In this document: positions 31,926 to 39,496 of the stretch, piece after piece
How the letters are laid out: each line of letters starts with the position of its first letter
Position numbering within the stretch: position 1 is the stretch's first letter
Assembly: GCA_964528595.1 (NCBI GenBank)
Contig: CAZGTM010000033.1
Span: 1 to 41,635, forward strand
DNA: 41,635 nt
Source of the DNA: CAYFKJ01 sp964528595
GTDB lineage: Bacteria; Pseudomonadota; Alphaproteobacteria; UBA2966
Reading direction: 5' to 3'
Made by a program: the position numbers and the translations under genes
Notes under the pieces: generated by a model
Told to the model about the DNA's origin: nothing
The model's input: the letters and a program-made list of their open reading frames with translations, nothing else
The model's database searches: none

Positions 31926-33041
31926 GTGGACCAGAGATCAGCGGCCTTCCTGGAAATCATGATCGCCATCGCCGTCATCGGCATCCTGGCGTTTCTGATA
32001 TTTCTGATATCTCGCTATGCCCGACGTCCGGCAGGCGGCGGTGCGGAAGGTTCCCCGGCGACGACGTATACCCCGCAGTGGTACGAATTCGTCCTGGCGG
32101 GCGCGGTCGTCATTGTCGCCGTGCTGTTGTTGTTCTGGCAGTTTCCTCCCGGCACGATCCCCGGAACCGCGCCGACCGAGTGGCAGACCGATACCCGGTC
32201 ACTGACCTTCTTCATCGTCATGGCAGTGATCGCCGCAGCCTTGTTGATCGTCTTTTTGATCGTCGTGTTCTGGCGCCTTGCCCAACATCGGCGTTCGGCC
32301 CAAACAAACACAGCAGCGACACCGGTCGGAGCCGCCTCAGCGGCGCCCTCTCCGGTCGAGGGCGCGCCCGCGGCAGCGCCGACAGCCAGCTTCGAAACGC
32401 CTTCGGCCGCCCGGCTGATTGGATTGTTGGCGCTGGGCGCGGCTTTCCTGATCCTGAATTGGTCATGGATCCCCAAAGCCGATCAGTACGCCCTGATGGT
32501 CAATCTGATCTATCCGGCCGGACTGGTGGTTGCTTTGGTGATGCTGTTCGACAAGGCCAGCCGGGCCTGGAATGTCAAGGGACCGGGCGAGACGATCCGC
32601 GAATGGATTTACTGCGACGCCCTGGTTTTCCTGTTCATTCTCAGCTACCTCAACCTCATTCAATCTGGGGCGGGCGAAAAATACGAGGCGATGTTTTGGG
32701 ATTTCCTCAACGTCTTCGCCTTCCTGTTCGTTTTTTGGATATTGGACCGCAAGGTCACCCGTTACCGTTTCCTGGTCCTCCACCTCTATCTGATCGCGCT
32801 GCCGATCCTGTTGTTGATTTGGCGGTTCGTGCAATCGGTGGAGGTTTCCGCTGACATCTCCTGGTGGAGCACGATCTGGCCCTTCTTCGGCCTGGCCATT
32901 ATCTTCTGCGTCCTCGAAATCATTGTCCTGCTGGCCAGCCGCGACAGCCCGAGCCAGGCTGCGGCCACGGCCAAGGACGTCATATTCATGATCCTCTACG
33001 CGATCCTGTTGATCGCAGCGATCCCCGAGGCCGCCGCATGA
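31926..33041 (+). CDS. Polytopic membrane protein of unknown function (about 10 TM)
   Basis: Not recognised. A GTG start at 31926 is preferred because CGGGGGAAA lies upstream; an ATG at 31869 in the same frame has no ribosome site. The 371-residue chain has about ten hydrophobic segments. The first three (AFLEIMIAIAVIGIL, WYEFVLAGAVVIVAVLLLFW, LTFFIVMAVIAAALLIVFLI) are separated from the rest by a ~45-residue Ala/Pro-rich loop. Seven more helices rich in Trp and Phe then run to the C-terminus. The N-terminal part faintly recalls heme-copper oxidase subunit II-like two-helix anchors but no metal-binding motif is seen. It overlaps the amidase gene by 4 bp, so the two are co-translated. Confidence 0.8.
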   Translation: MDQRSAAFLEIMIAIAVIGILAFLIFLISRYARRPAGGGAEGSPATTYTPQWYEFVLAGAVVIVAVLLLFWQFPPGTIPGTAPTEWQTDTRSLTFFIVMAVIAAALLIVFLIVVFWRLAQHRRSAQTNTAATPVGAASAAPSPVEGAPAAAPTASFETPSAARLIGLLALGAAFLILNWSWIPKADQYALMVNLIYPAGLVVALVMLFDKASRAWNVKGPGETIREWIYCDALVFLFILSYLNLIQSGAGEKYEAMFWDFLNVFAFLFVFWILDRKVTRYRFLVLHLYLIALPILLLIWRFVQSVEVSADISWWSTIWPFFGLAIIFCVLEIIVLLASRDSPSQAAATAKDVIFMILYAILLIAAIPEAAA

Positions 33042-34453
33042 CGGCGACATCGCTTGCCGACCTCGGCATCGCCGAGCTGGCGGCGGCAATCGCCGGCCGT
33101 GAGGCGTCGCCCGTCGACGCGGTTGAGGCATCGCTCGAGCGCATCGACCGGCTCAACGGAACACTCAACGCATTTCTCTCGGTCTACCCGGACCTGGCGC
33201 TGGCGGCCGCCAGGGAGGCCGAAGCGGAAATCATGGCAGGCCAGCACCGTGGCCCGCTGCACGGCATACCCCTGGGCATCAAGGACCTGTTTCAGGTCGA
33301 AGGCATGCAGCGGACCTGCGGTTCCAAAATATTTAACGAACAACCCGGCGTGTCCGACGCTACCAGCGTCGCCCGGCTCAAGGCTGCGGGCGCGGTCATC
33401 GTCGGCCTGCTCAATCTCAACGAATTCGCCTACGGTCCGACCGGTATAAACCCCCATCATGGCTCGGCCCGCAATCCATGGGATCAAAACTCGGGCTGCG
33501 GCGGGTCAAGCGCCGGCGCGGGTTGTGCGGTGGCGGCGTCGTTGGTGCCGGGCGCCATGGGCAGCGACACCGGCGGCTCCGTCCGGCTGCCCGCCGGCCT
33601 CTGCGGCGTCGTCGGCCTCAAGCAAACCTTCGGCCTGGCCAGCAATCACGGCATCTACCCCTTGTGCAAGAGCTTCGACCATGGCGGTCCGTTGACGCGC
33701 AGCGTGCGCGATGCCGCAACCATGTTGCAGGCGATCGCCGGCACGGATGCCAACGATCCCAAGACGGCGGCGGCGCGGGTTGAGGATTACGGCGCCGGCC
33801 TGGCAGGCGACATCAACGGCCTGCGTATTGGCGTGCCCTCGAACTTCTTCTTCGACGACCTGCACCCCGACATCGAATCCTGCGTGCGCGACGCCATTGA
33901 GGTGTTCACCGGCCTGGGCGCCGTGGTCCGTGAGGTGCCGGTACCGTTTGCGGCCGATGCGGTGAAGAGTTGGACGACGATGGCTCTGGCCGAGGCCTAC
34001 GCGGTGCATGAAGATCATGTGCGGGATCATCCGGGCGAGATGGGCCCCGAGGTGGAAGCCCGGCTGCTTTTGGGCCGCGATATCACGGCCCAGGATTACC
34101 TCAAGGCGCGGGATCATCAGGACGAAGTGCGCAATCTGATGGCCGGGCTGCTGACCGAGGTCGACGCCCTCGTCATGCCGACATCGCCCATCCCGGCTGT
34201 CTCGATCGAAACAGGTACGGTGGAATCACGCGGCCGCGAGGTCGACGGCGCGGCGGAGCTGGCCCGGCTTACCCGGCTGGCGGTCTTCACGGGGCAGCCC
34301 GCCATCAGCGTCCCCTGCGGCTTCACCGCCAGCGGCCTGCCGGTCGGCCTGCAACTGGCAGGGAAGTGGCACGAGGACGCGGAATTGCTCAAAATCGCCG
34401 ACGCTTACGAACGGGCCACGGCTTGGCATGAGCGGCGGCCCGTGCTGGAATGA
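33038..34453 (+). CDS. Amidase (amidase-signature family)
   Basis: A 471-residue amidase-signature hydrolase. The Ser-cisSer-Lys triad is in place: K82 in GIPLGIKDLF, S147 in CGGSSAGAG and nucleophile S171 in GSDTGGSVRLPAG; the 24-residue gap between the serines equals that in FAAH. The family includes GatA, but no gatB or gatC is nearby and the sequence has no GatA-specific context, so a stand-alone amidase acting on an amide, carbamate or ureide is more likely. It starts inside the end of the membrane-protein gene (ATGA), and a second small membrane-protein gene follows after 78 nt. The substrate is unknown. Confidence 0.92.
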   Translation: MTATSLADLGIAELAAAIAGREASPVDAVEASLERIDRLNGTLNAFLSVYPDLALAAAREAEAEIMAGQHRGPLHGIPLGIKDLFQVEGMQRTCGSKIFNEQPGVSDATSVARLKAAGAVIVGLLNLNEFAYGPTGINPHHGSARNPWDQNSGCGGSSAGAGCAVAASLVPGAMGSDTGGSVRLPAGLCGVVGLKQTFGLASNHGIYPLCKSFDHGGPLTRSVRDAATMLQAIAGTDANDPKTAAARVEDYGAGLAGDINGLRIGVPSNFFFDDLHPDIESCVRDAIEVFTGLGAVVREVPVPFAADAVKSWTTMALAEAYAVHEDHVRDHPGEMGPEVEARLLLGRDITAQDYLKARDHQDEVRNLMAGLLTEVDALVMPTSPIPAVSIETGTVESRGREVDGAAELARLTRLAVFTGQPAISVPCGFTASGLPVGLQLAGKWHEDAELLKIADAYERATAWHERRPVLE

Positions 34454-34531
34454 TTCAAATTGGTGAGGTAAAGTCGTGACAACAACAGGCACGCGAATCG
34501 CGGGCGGCATTAATCAGGGGACGCGGAGAAC

Positions 34532-35005
34532 ATGAGCGGGTGGCAGTGGTTCTGGACCCTGGTCGGGTTTATCATCTACATAATCGTCCTGATTTTTATT
34601 TACTTCTACAAACCGTTCGAGGACCTGTTCAATCTGGTCGTCTACGGCTTGAGTTACGATAACGCCATTTTCTGGGCGGGACTGATTATCGGTATTATCG
34701 GCTTCTGTACCTTCCACTGGCGCGCCTACCGCCTGCACATCGTCCAGCAGCAAAGCGTCGAATCGATGGTGCTGAGTTCCCTCAGGGGGTCAACCTTCGT
34801 TGCCATTCTGTTGAGTGCCGCGGCCTCCCTGCAGGCTGTGCAGATGCTCTGCGTGCATCTCCTGCAGCCCGGTTACGCGCTGGATGCGGCGTTCGGCAAA
34901 CGCCTCGCAGCGGTGATCGCGCTGATTATTCTGACCGGGCTATTCTGCGTGATATTCTGGCTGCTGAAGGTGATCCGACAGCCGCAAAAACAAGCCGCCA
35001 CATAA
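34532..35005 (+). CDS. Small membrane protein of unknown function (about 4 TM)
   Basis: Not recognised. The 157-residue product begins MSGWQWFWTLVGFIIYIIVL, with CGGAGAA just before the ATG. Four hydrophobic segments are visible (about 8-26, 45-62, 85-107 and 122-143), and the C-terminus is basic (VIRQPQKQAAT). Tryptophan- and aromatic-rich helices resemble in style the larger membrane protein upstream of the amidase, suggesting that the three genes form one unit. It ends 12 bp before the convergent hypothetical gene. Confidence 0.75.
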   Translation: MSGWQWFWTLVGFIIYIIVLIFIYFYKPFEDLFNLVVYGLSYDNAIFWAGLIIGIIGFCTFHWRAYRLHIVQQQSVESMVLSSLRGSTFVAILLSAAASLQAVQMLCVHLLQPGYALDAAFGKRLAAVIALIILTGLFCVIFWLLKVIRQPQKQAAT

Positions 35006-35017
35006 GGGTTTCCCAAC

Positions 35018-35347
35018 TCACTCGCGATAGAAATCCAGGACCTTGTTCAGCAGTCCTTTTCTCTCCGGTTTCTTGGTTTTTTTCGATTTCTTTTTCCTGG
35101 GCGCCTCCCCTGCGTTTTGCGGGGCGGCCTCGGCGTTCGGATTGGTGAACGAAAAATAAGGTTTGAAATCGCCGTTTTCGCTGATGGCGTAGTAGGCGAT
35201 GCGGGCAATGCCCGGATTGCCGCTGTAACGGTCTTCGGCGTCCGCCCGGGCAGCGTCGCGGCTGTCAATGTCGTTCGACACAACCAACTGGCCCTGCTTG
35301 AGTTCCTGGCCGGGTTTGCAGATGTAAATTTCGACGACGTCTGGCAT
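35018..35347 (-). CDS. Hypothetical protein with basic C-terminal tail
   Basis: Not recognised. The 109-residue product has a compact N-terminal ~70 residues (MPDVVEIYICKPGQELKQGQ, then SNDIDSRDAARADAEDRY) that looks like a small alpha/beta domain. An Ala/Pro linker and a lysine-rich stretch (RKKKSKKTKKPERKG) lead to a short terminal helix. The basic tail could contact nucleic acid or membrane. It follows the pentapeptide-repeat gene by 11 nt on the same strand and is probably co-transcribed with it. Confidence 0.7.
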   Translation of the reverse strand: MPDVVEIYICKPGQELKQGQLVVSNDIDSRDAARADAEDRYSGNPGIARIAYYAISENGDFKPYFSFTNPNAEAAPQNAGEAPRKKKSKKTKKPERKGLLNKVLDFYRE

Positions 35348-35358
35348 GCGGCGGTATT

Positions 35359-36741
35359 TTAGCGCACGGGCGTCCCCGTAATGCCAGCCAAATCAGCGCC
35401 CGTCAGCTGGGCGTTCCGGATAACCGTTCCTTCCAGATTGGCCGAGCGCATGTTGGCCTTGCCCAATTTCGCGTTGCTCAGATCCGCACCACTGAGATCC
35501 GCCCCCTCGAGATTGGCTTCCCGGAGGTCGGCGCCGGCCAGGTTGGCGCCGGCGAGCTTTGCCTTTGTCAGACTTGTCGCAAACGCGACCTTGGCGACCG
35601 GGTCGATGATCAGCGGACTGAGCGACGCCCCCTGCAAGTCCGCGCCGATCAGAACCGTGCGGTCCAACTTGGCCCCTCGTAGATCAGCGCCTTTGAAATT
35701 GACGCCGGCGCAGTTCGCCGTCACCAGATCAGCCATCGACATCAAAGCGCCGCTCAAGTCGTTGCCTGCCAGAACGGCGTTGGTGAGGCTGGCCGTGGCG
35801 AGGTTGGCGCCGGCCAGATCGGCTTCGCTGAGGTCAAGCTTGGTGAAATCGGCCTTTTCACCGCGATTGCCCATGCTCTCCACCCAGTCACGGTGGGCCA
35901 AAAGAACGTCCGCCACCGGTTTTCCGAGCTTGCTCAGCGGCTCGGCCTTGCGCGCCCGGAAGAAGGGACCCTTCTTCATGACGTCGGCCTCGATCGCGGC
36001 CCCGGTTAGATCTGTATCCTTCAGCTTGACACCGGACCAGTCGACATCCAGGGCGACAGTGCCGTGCAGGACAGCCTCCGAAAGATCCGCATCATTGAGC
36101 TGAGCGCCGGAAAGGTCCGCCCCCGTCAGATTGCATTTGCGCAGGTCGGCGCGCTGGAACTGGACATTTTTCAAGATTGCGTCGGTAAAATCCGCTTCGA
36201 CCACCAGCGAACTGGAAAGCTTGGCGCCGCTTAAGTTTGCGCGTTGGGCCCTGACGCTGTCCAGTTCAGCGATGCCCTCGCCGAACTTGACGATGCTGAA
36301 GTCGGCGGACTTGCCCGAGGTCGCCAGAACGCCCCCCCGGGCGTCGGCTTCAATCAGGATTGCGTCGTTGAGGACCGCCGACCGAAAACAGGCGCCGCGC
36401 AGGTCGGCGCCGGTCAGGTCGGCCCGTGTTAAATCGACTTCGGTGAGGTCACAGGCAAACAGGTTGGCGCCTTTTAAATTTGCACCGCGCAAATTGGCGT
36501 TGCGTAGGCGCGCACCCGAAAGATCGGCCTCCGACAGATCGCGGCTAACCAGTTCGAACCCGGAAATGTCGCAAAATGATAGATCAGCGCGCCGCCCCTT
36601 GCTGGGGTCGGTGAGATAATCGTCATGGCCTTGCAGGGCTTCTGCCAACTCGTCGGCGGATAACTTGCGCCACCTTGAGTCGCTGTCATGGCCCCCCGTG
36701 CCTGCAGCCGCCATGTCGGATTTGTTGTTCATCGTCATCAA
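35359..36741 (-). CDS. Pentapeptide-repeat protein, two repeat blocks
   Basis: A 460-residue protein made mostly of A(D/N)LXX pentapeptides, which fold into a right-handed quadrilateral beta-helix. A ~50-residue polar N-terminus precedes the first block (about 50-245, RADLSFCDISGFELVSRDLS). A ~45-residue non-repeat insert (MKKGPFFRARKAEPLSKLGK) divides it from the second block (about 290-455). There is no signal peptide. Such proteins can act as DNA mimics protecting gyrase (Qnr type) or as scaffolds; the length and the central break are unlike Qnr, so gyrase protection is not assumed. The gene is divergent from the TPR gene. Confidence 0.92.
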   Translation of the reverse strand: MMTMNNKSDMAAAGTGGHDSDSRWRKLSADELAEALQGHDDYLTDPSKGRRADLSFCDISGFELVSRDLSEADLSGARLRNANLRGANLKGANLFACDLTEVDLTRADLTGADLRGACFRSAVLNDAILIEADARGGVLATSGKSADFSIVKFGEGIAELDSVRAQRANLSGAKLSSSLVVEADFTDAILKNVQFQRADLRKCNLTGADLSGAQLNDADLSEAVLHGTVALDVDWSGVKLKDTDLTGAAIEADVMKKGPFFRARKAEPLSKLGKPVADVLLAHRDWVESMGNRGEKADFTKLDLSEADLAGANLATASLTNAVLAGNDLSGALMSMADLVTANCAGVNFKGADLRGAKLDRTVLIGADLQGASLSPLIIDPVAKVAFATSLTKAKLAGANLAGADLREANLEGADLSGADLSNAKLGKANMRSANLEGTVIRNAQLTGADLAGITGTPVR

Positions 36742-36828
36742 ATCAACGTTCTAGCTGGCTGTACACGTAACCCGCACAAGGTACCCGGATCACACCGGCA
36801 TGTTCAATGCTTCTTCAATCCCTAGTTA

Positions 36829-36842
36829 GTGATCTGCGTCAC
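36829..36842. promoter_or_regulatory. CRP-type site GTGA-N6-TCAC in divergent promoter region
   Basis: GTGATCTGCGTCAC matches the symmetrical core of CRP/FNR-superfamily sites (GTGA, six bases, TCAC). It sits between the pentapeptide-repeat gene and the TPR gene, in an A+T-richer stretch likely to hold promoters (TTTATTCGCCTATTTTTC follows). Match by eye only. Confidence 0.35.
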
Positions 36843-36959
36843 AAAAACAGCTTTATTCGCCTATTTTTCACGTTCACACGGCTTTGATTTGCCAAATATC
36901 AGCCCCGGTGGAAGCATTCAGTGGGGGTCCGGCGAGCAGCAACACGATGGAGGTTGCCG

Positions 36960-37412
36960 ATGTTCCTCAGACTGATATTACCCGTCACTCTTTGCTTTTC
37001 GTTGCAGATTTCAGCGGCCTTGGCTGATCCCTCGGACGATCGGCCGACCTACAGCGGTGATCCGAATTACGCCGCTGCCGTGCAATTGGTGAAGAAAGAG
37101 AATTTTACCCGGGCCATTCCCTTGTTGCAGAAAGTCGTCGGTGCGAGGCCGAACGACGCCAACGCCTGGAACTATCTGGGCTTCAGCAACCGCAAGCTCG
37201 GTAACACCCAACTCGCCATAAAGCAGTATAAGAGAGCCCTGGCGATCGATCCCGATCACCTCGGCGCCAACGAATACCTGGGCGAGCTTTATGTTGAAAA
37301 CGGCAATATGGCGCTCGCGCGGGAGCGCCTGGCGGTGCTCGACAAAGCCTGTTTCTGGGGTTGCGACGAATATGACGACCTCAAAGCCATGATCGAGGCC
37401 AAGGGCGGCTGA
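36960..37412 (+). CDS. Secreted TPR protein
   Basis: A 150-residue exported protein. The ATG at 36960 is taken because GGAGG lies six bases upstream. The signal peptide is MFLRLILPVTLCFSLQISAALA, with likely cleavage before DPSDD. Two to three tetratricopeptide repeats follow (YAAAVQLVKKENFTRAIPLL, NAWNYLGFSNRKLGNTQLAI, HLGANEYLGELYVENGNMAL). A C-terminal CFWGCDEYDDLK holds a cysteine pair that could form a disulfide in the periplasm. TPR proteins mediate protein-protein contacts; the partner is unknown. Confidence 0.88.
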   Translation: MFLRLILPVTLCFSLQISAALADPSDDRPTYSGDPNYAAAVQLVKKENFTRAIPLLQKVVGARPNDANAWNYLGFSNRKLGNTQLAIKQYKRALAIDPDHLGANEYLGELYVENGNMALARERLAVLDKACFWGCDEYDDLKAMIEAKGG

Positions 37413-37415
37413 ACG

Positions 37416-38291
37416 CTAATCGCCATCGCCACGCGCCCATTTTTTGTCGAAGGCCCAGACGTCCTCGAAACCGATCAGGCTGCAGAACTCCTTGAAATCG
37501 TAAAGCGGCACGTCCGGATTGGTGGTCGTGCCGGTATCCTTCAGATTGCGCAATGCCTTCTCGATAGCAAAATTGGCGGAGAGCGCCGTCGTGGCGGGAA
37601 AGATGGCGCAAGCGTAGCCGATATCGGCCAGCTCCTCGGCCGAGCGGATCGGCGTATCTCCACCGTCGGCCATGTTGGCGATCATCGGTGCGTCGATCTC
37701 GTCACAGGCCCGGCGCATCTCGTCTTCGCTGACCAGCGCTTCGACGAAGACGATGTCGGCGCCGGCCTCGGCGAATGCGGCGCCGCGGTTGACCGCGGCA
37801 TCGAACCCTTCGGCCTGGCGGATGTCGGTGCGGGCGATGATCAGCGTGTTGCGGGGATCGCGCCGAGCCTCGCAGGCGACACCGATCTTGTCGACCATCT
37901 CTTCCAGCGCCACGCATTTCTTACCGGGCGTGTGGCCGCACTTCTTGGGAAATTCCTGATCCTCGATTTGAATGCCAGTAATCCCGGCGTCCTCGTAACC
38001 CCGCACCGTATGGTGGACGTTCAATAATCCGCCGTAGCCGGTATCGGCATCGGCGATGACGGCAGCGTCGCTGGTGCGGGCCAGGGTCGAAACCCGGTCG
38101 AGCATCTGGGTGTAGGTGGCGATGCCGGCATCGGGCAATCCGTAGGCCGACGCCGTCAACCAGTAGCCCGTGCCGTAGACCACGTCGAAGCCCACCTTGT
38201 TGGCCAGCACCGCGGCCATCATGTCGTGGATACCGGGGGCGAAAAAGAACTCGCCGCCGTCAAGCTTGTCGCGGATGATCGGATTGCTCAT
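37416..38291 (-). CDS. Isocitrate lyase/PEP mutase-superfamily enzyme
   Basis: A 291-residue TIM-barrel enzyme. Superfamily motifs are DADTGYGG (Mg2+ site, from residue 81), GIQIEDQEFPKKCGH with the catalytic-loop KKCGH at 116-120, and RTDIRQAEGFDAAVNRGAAF. The KKCGH loop is shared by 2-methylisocitrate lyase, 2,3-dimethylmalate lyase, carboxyphosphonoenolpyruvate mutase and oxaloacetate decarboxylases; length fits the non-ICL members. It cleaves or forms a C-C or C-P bond next to a carboxylate. GGAGG precedes the ATG. It overlaps the isochorismatase-family gene by 4 bp, so the two act in one pathway. Confidence 0.9.
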   Translation of the reverse strand: MSNPIIRDKLDGGEFFFAPGIHDMMAAVLANKVGFDVVYGTGYWLTASAYGLPDAGIATYTQMLDRVSTLARTSDAAVIADADTGYGGLLNVHHTVRGYEDAGITGIQIEDQEFPKKCGHTPGKKCVALEEMVDKIGVACEARRDPRNTLIIARTDIRQAEGFDAAVNRGAAFAEAGADIVFVEALVSEDEMRRACDEIDAPMIANMADGGDTPIRSAEELADIGYACAIFPATTALSANFAIEKALRNLKDTGTTTNPDVPLYDFKEFCSLIGFEDVWAFDKKWARGDGD

Positions 38292-38923
38292 GCCGGTGCC
38301 TCCAGATTGGCGAGATAGCCGATGGCCTCTTCCTCGGCGACGACATCACCGTACTTGGCGTGCATGTCGAAAAGGTTGGCCTGGTGCGGTGCATCGTGCC
38401 GGTCGCCGACCGCCTCGGCCACGATAATGGGGATGTAGCCGTAGGAACTGGCGTCGACGCAAGTCGCCCGGATGCAGCCGCTTGTGGTGACGCCGGTGAT
38501 GATCAGCGTATCGATGCGCTGCGAGGCCAGCGTCGCGGCCAGGGAGGTGCCGAAGAAGGCGCTGGGATACTGCTTGGAGATGACGAGTTCAGATGGATCG
38601 GGCTCCAGCCCTTTGGGCCAGGCGCCCATGGGGCTGCCCTGGATAAAATTGTGCAACGGCATGGCTTTTTGGAAGAAGCGCCCGCCGTTGACCCCGGAGG
38701 CGTGGTAGACGACGTTGGTATAGATCACCGGCACGCCGGCCGCGCGCGCCGCCGCCCGCACCCTAAGCGCCGCGTCCAGCGTCTCCTGCACGTCGGCATA
38801 GAGTTCACAGGCCGGATCGAAGTAGGCCTCGACGAAATCGACCAGGATCAGCGCCGGACTGACGCCGTAGCCGATGCGGTTGTCATAGGCTTTCTTGTAG
38901 TTTTCCAGCAGGTCTTCCGGCAT
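38288..38923 (-). CDS. Isochorismatase-family cysteine hydrolase (N-carbamoylsarcosine amidase-like)
   Basis: A 211-residue cysteine hydrolase. The triad is visible: D29 in LILVDFVEAYFD, K117 in VISKQYPSAFFGT and C150 in ITGVTTSGCIRATCVDASS. The chosen ATG has GGGAGGGG upstream; a TTG 13 codons earlier is in frame but unlikely. The closest remembered relatives are N-carbamoylsarcosine amidases and maleamate amidohydrolases, which hydrolyse amides or ureides to acid plus ammonia. Coupled with the downstream PEP-mutase-family lyase it would release a dicarboxylate for C-C cleavage; the actual substrate is unknown. Confidence 0.9.
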   Translation of the reverse strand: MPEDLLENYKKAYDNRIGYGVSPALILVDFVEAYFDPACELYADVQETLDAALRVRAAARAAGVPVIYTNVVYHASGVNGGRFFQKAMPLHNFIQGSPMGAWPKGLEPDPSELVISKQYPSAFFGTSLAATLASQRIDTLIITGVTTSGCIRATCVDASSYGYIPIIVAEAVGDRHDAPHQANLFDMHAKYGDVVAEEEAIGYLANLEAPA

Positions 38924-39097
38924 GGCGATCCCCTCCCGCCCTTGGCGCCGCGACGCGGTCAACCGGCGACGATGAGATCACATGATAGCGCGTATGCCGG
39001 TGCGGCCAACTCGTAAATGGCGCGAAGGCCACGGGCGCCAGCCGTCTAGTAGCCGCTTCGAACGGGCGCGCTCAGCTCAGCGTCCTCCTCGAGGAAC

Positions 39098-39135
39098 TGA
39101 CGTGCCCCCAATGTTTGTACCACGTCCTATGTTAG
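39098..39135. mobile_element. Possible remnant of an IS3-type terminal inverted repeat
   Basis: TGACGTGCCCCCAATGTTTG and the following bases resemble the ends of several IS3-family elements (TGAxCTGCCCCC... with a TGTTxG-like stretch). No transposase gene or matching second end is visible in the window. If real, it is a scar at the edge of the acquired segment. Confidence 0.25.
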
Positions 39136-39256
39136 TCTGTTTGCCATCCGTTCTGAGGCCCGTTTCGGCTGTGACCGCCGGAAACCCAATTCATGCTGGA
39201 GACACCACGATAGTAAGGTACAAATCCGTGATGGAGATTCAGGTAGGTTTTAACTT

Positions 39257-39286
39257 CTCCCAATATATGTGGGAGGACGATTTTTG
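39257..39286 (+). terminator. Weak terminator-like hairpin
   Basis: CTCCCA (39257-39262) pairs with TGGGAG (39270-39275) around a 7-base A+T loop, followed after five bases by TTTTT. The short stem and the gap before the T-run make it a weak candidate, and no gene on this strand clearly ends here. Confidence 0.25.
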
Positions 39287-39496
39287 TGCCCGATATGCAA
39301 ATAACGTCTATTGAAGGTCGTAGTACGCGACGGTATAGACGATGTCAGAGCCTTTGACAGCCTTCGGGCAACCGACAAATGGCAATCATTTCATTGGCTG
39401 GTCCAGGGACGAAAAGTCCAAACATTTCAAAAAGTTTCCAAGTTTCGCGCCAAGCGAAATTTGGCGTGTTTTCTGCCGGGACAGAATTTGATCAAG

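Larger units (their letters stand above)
38924..39496. other. Intergenic composition junction, no credible gene
   Basis: This 573-bp stretch separates the high-GC core from the A+T-richer radical SAM gene. Short open frames exist (for instance 38982-39314 and 39311-39556) but none has a convincing start, composition or family pattern. It holds a possible insertion-sequence end near 39098, a weak terminator-like hairpin at 39257-39286, and overlapping inverted repeats at 39443-39466. Confidence 0.6.

Noticed and set aside
33038..34453. GatA subunit of Asp/Glu-tRNA amidotransferase
   Set aside because: No gatB or gatC nearby, and the gene is coupled to an unrelated membrane protein.
38982..39314. 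110-codon plus-strand frame in the junction
   Set aside because: The composition changes within it and it has no domain-like pattern or good start; more likely intergenic.
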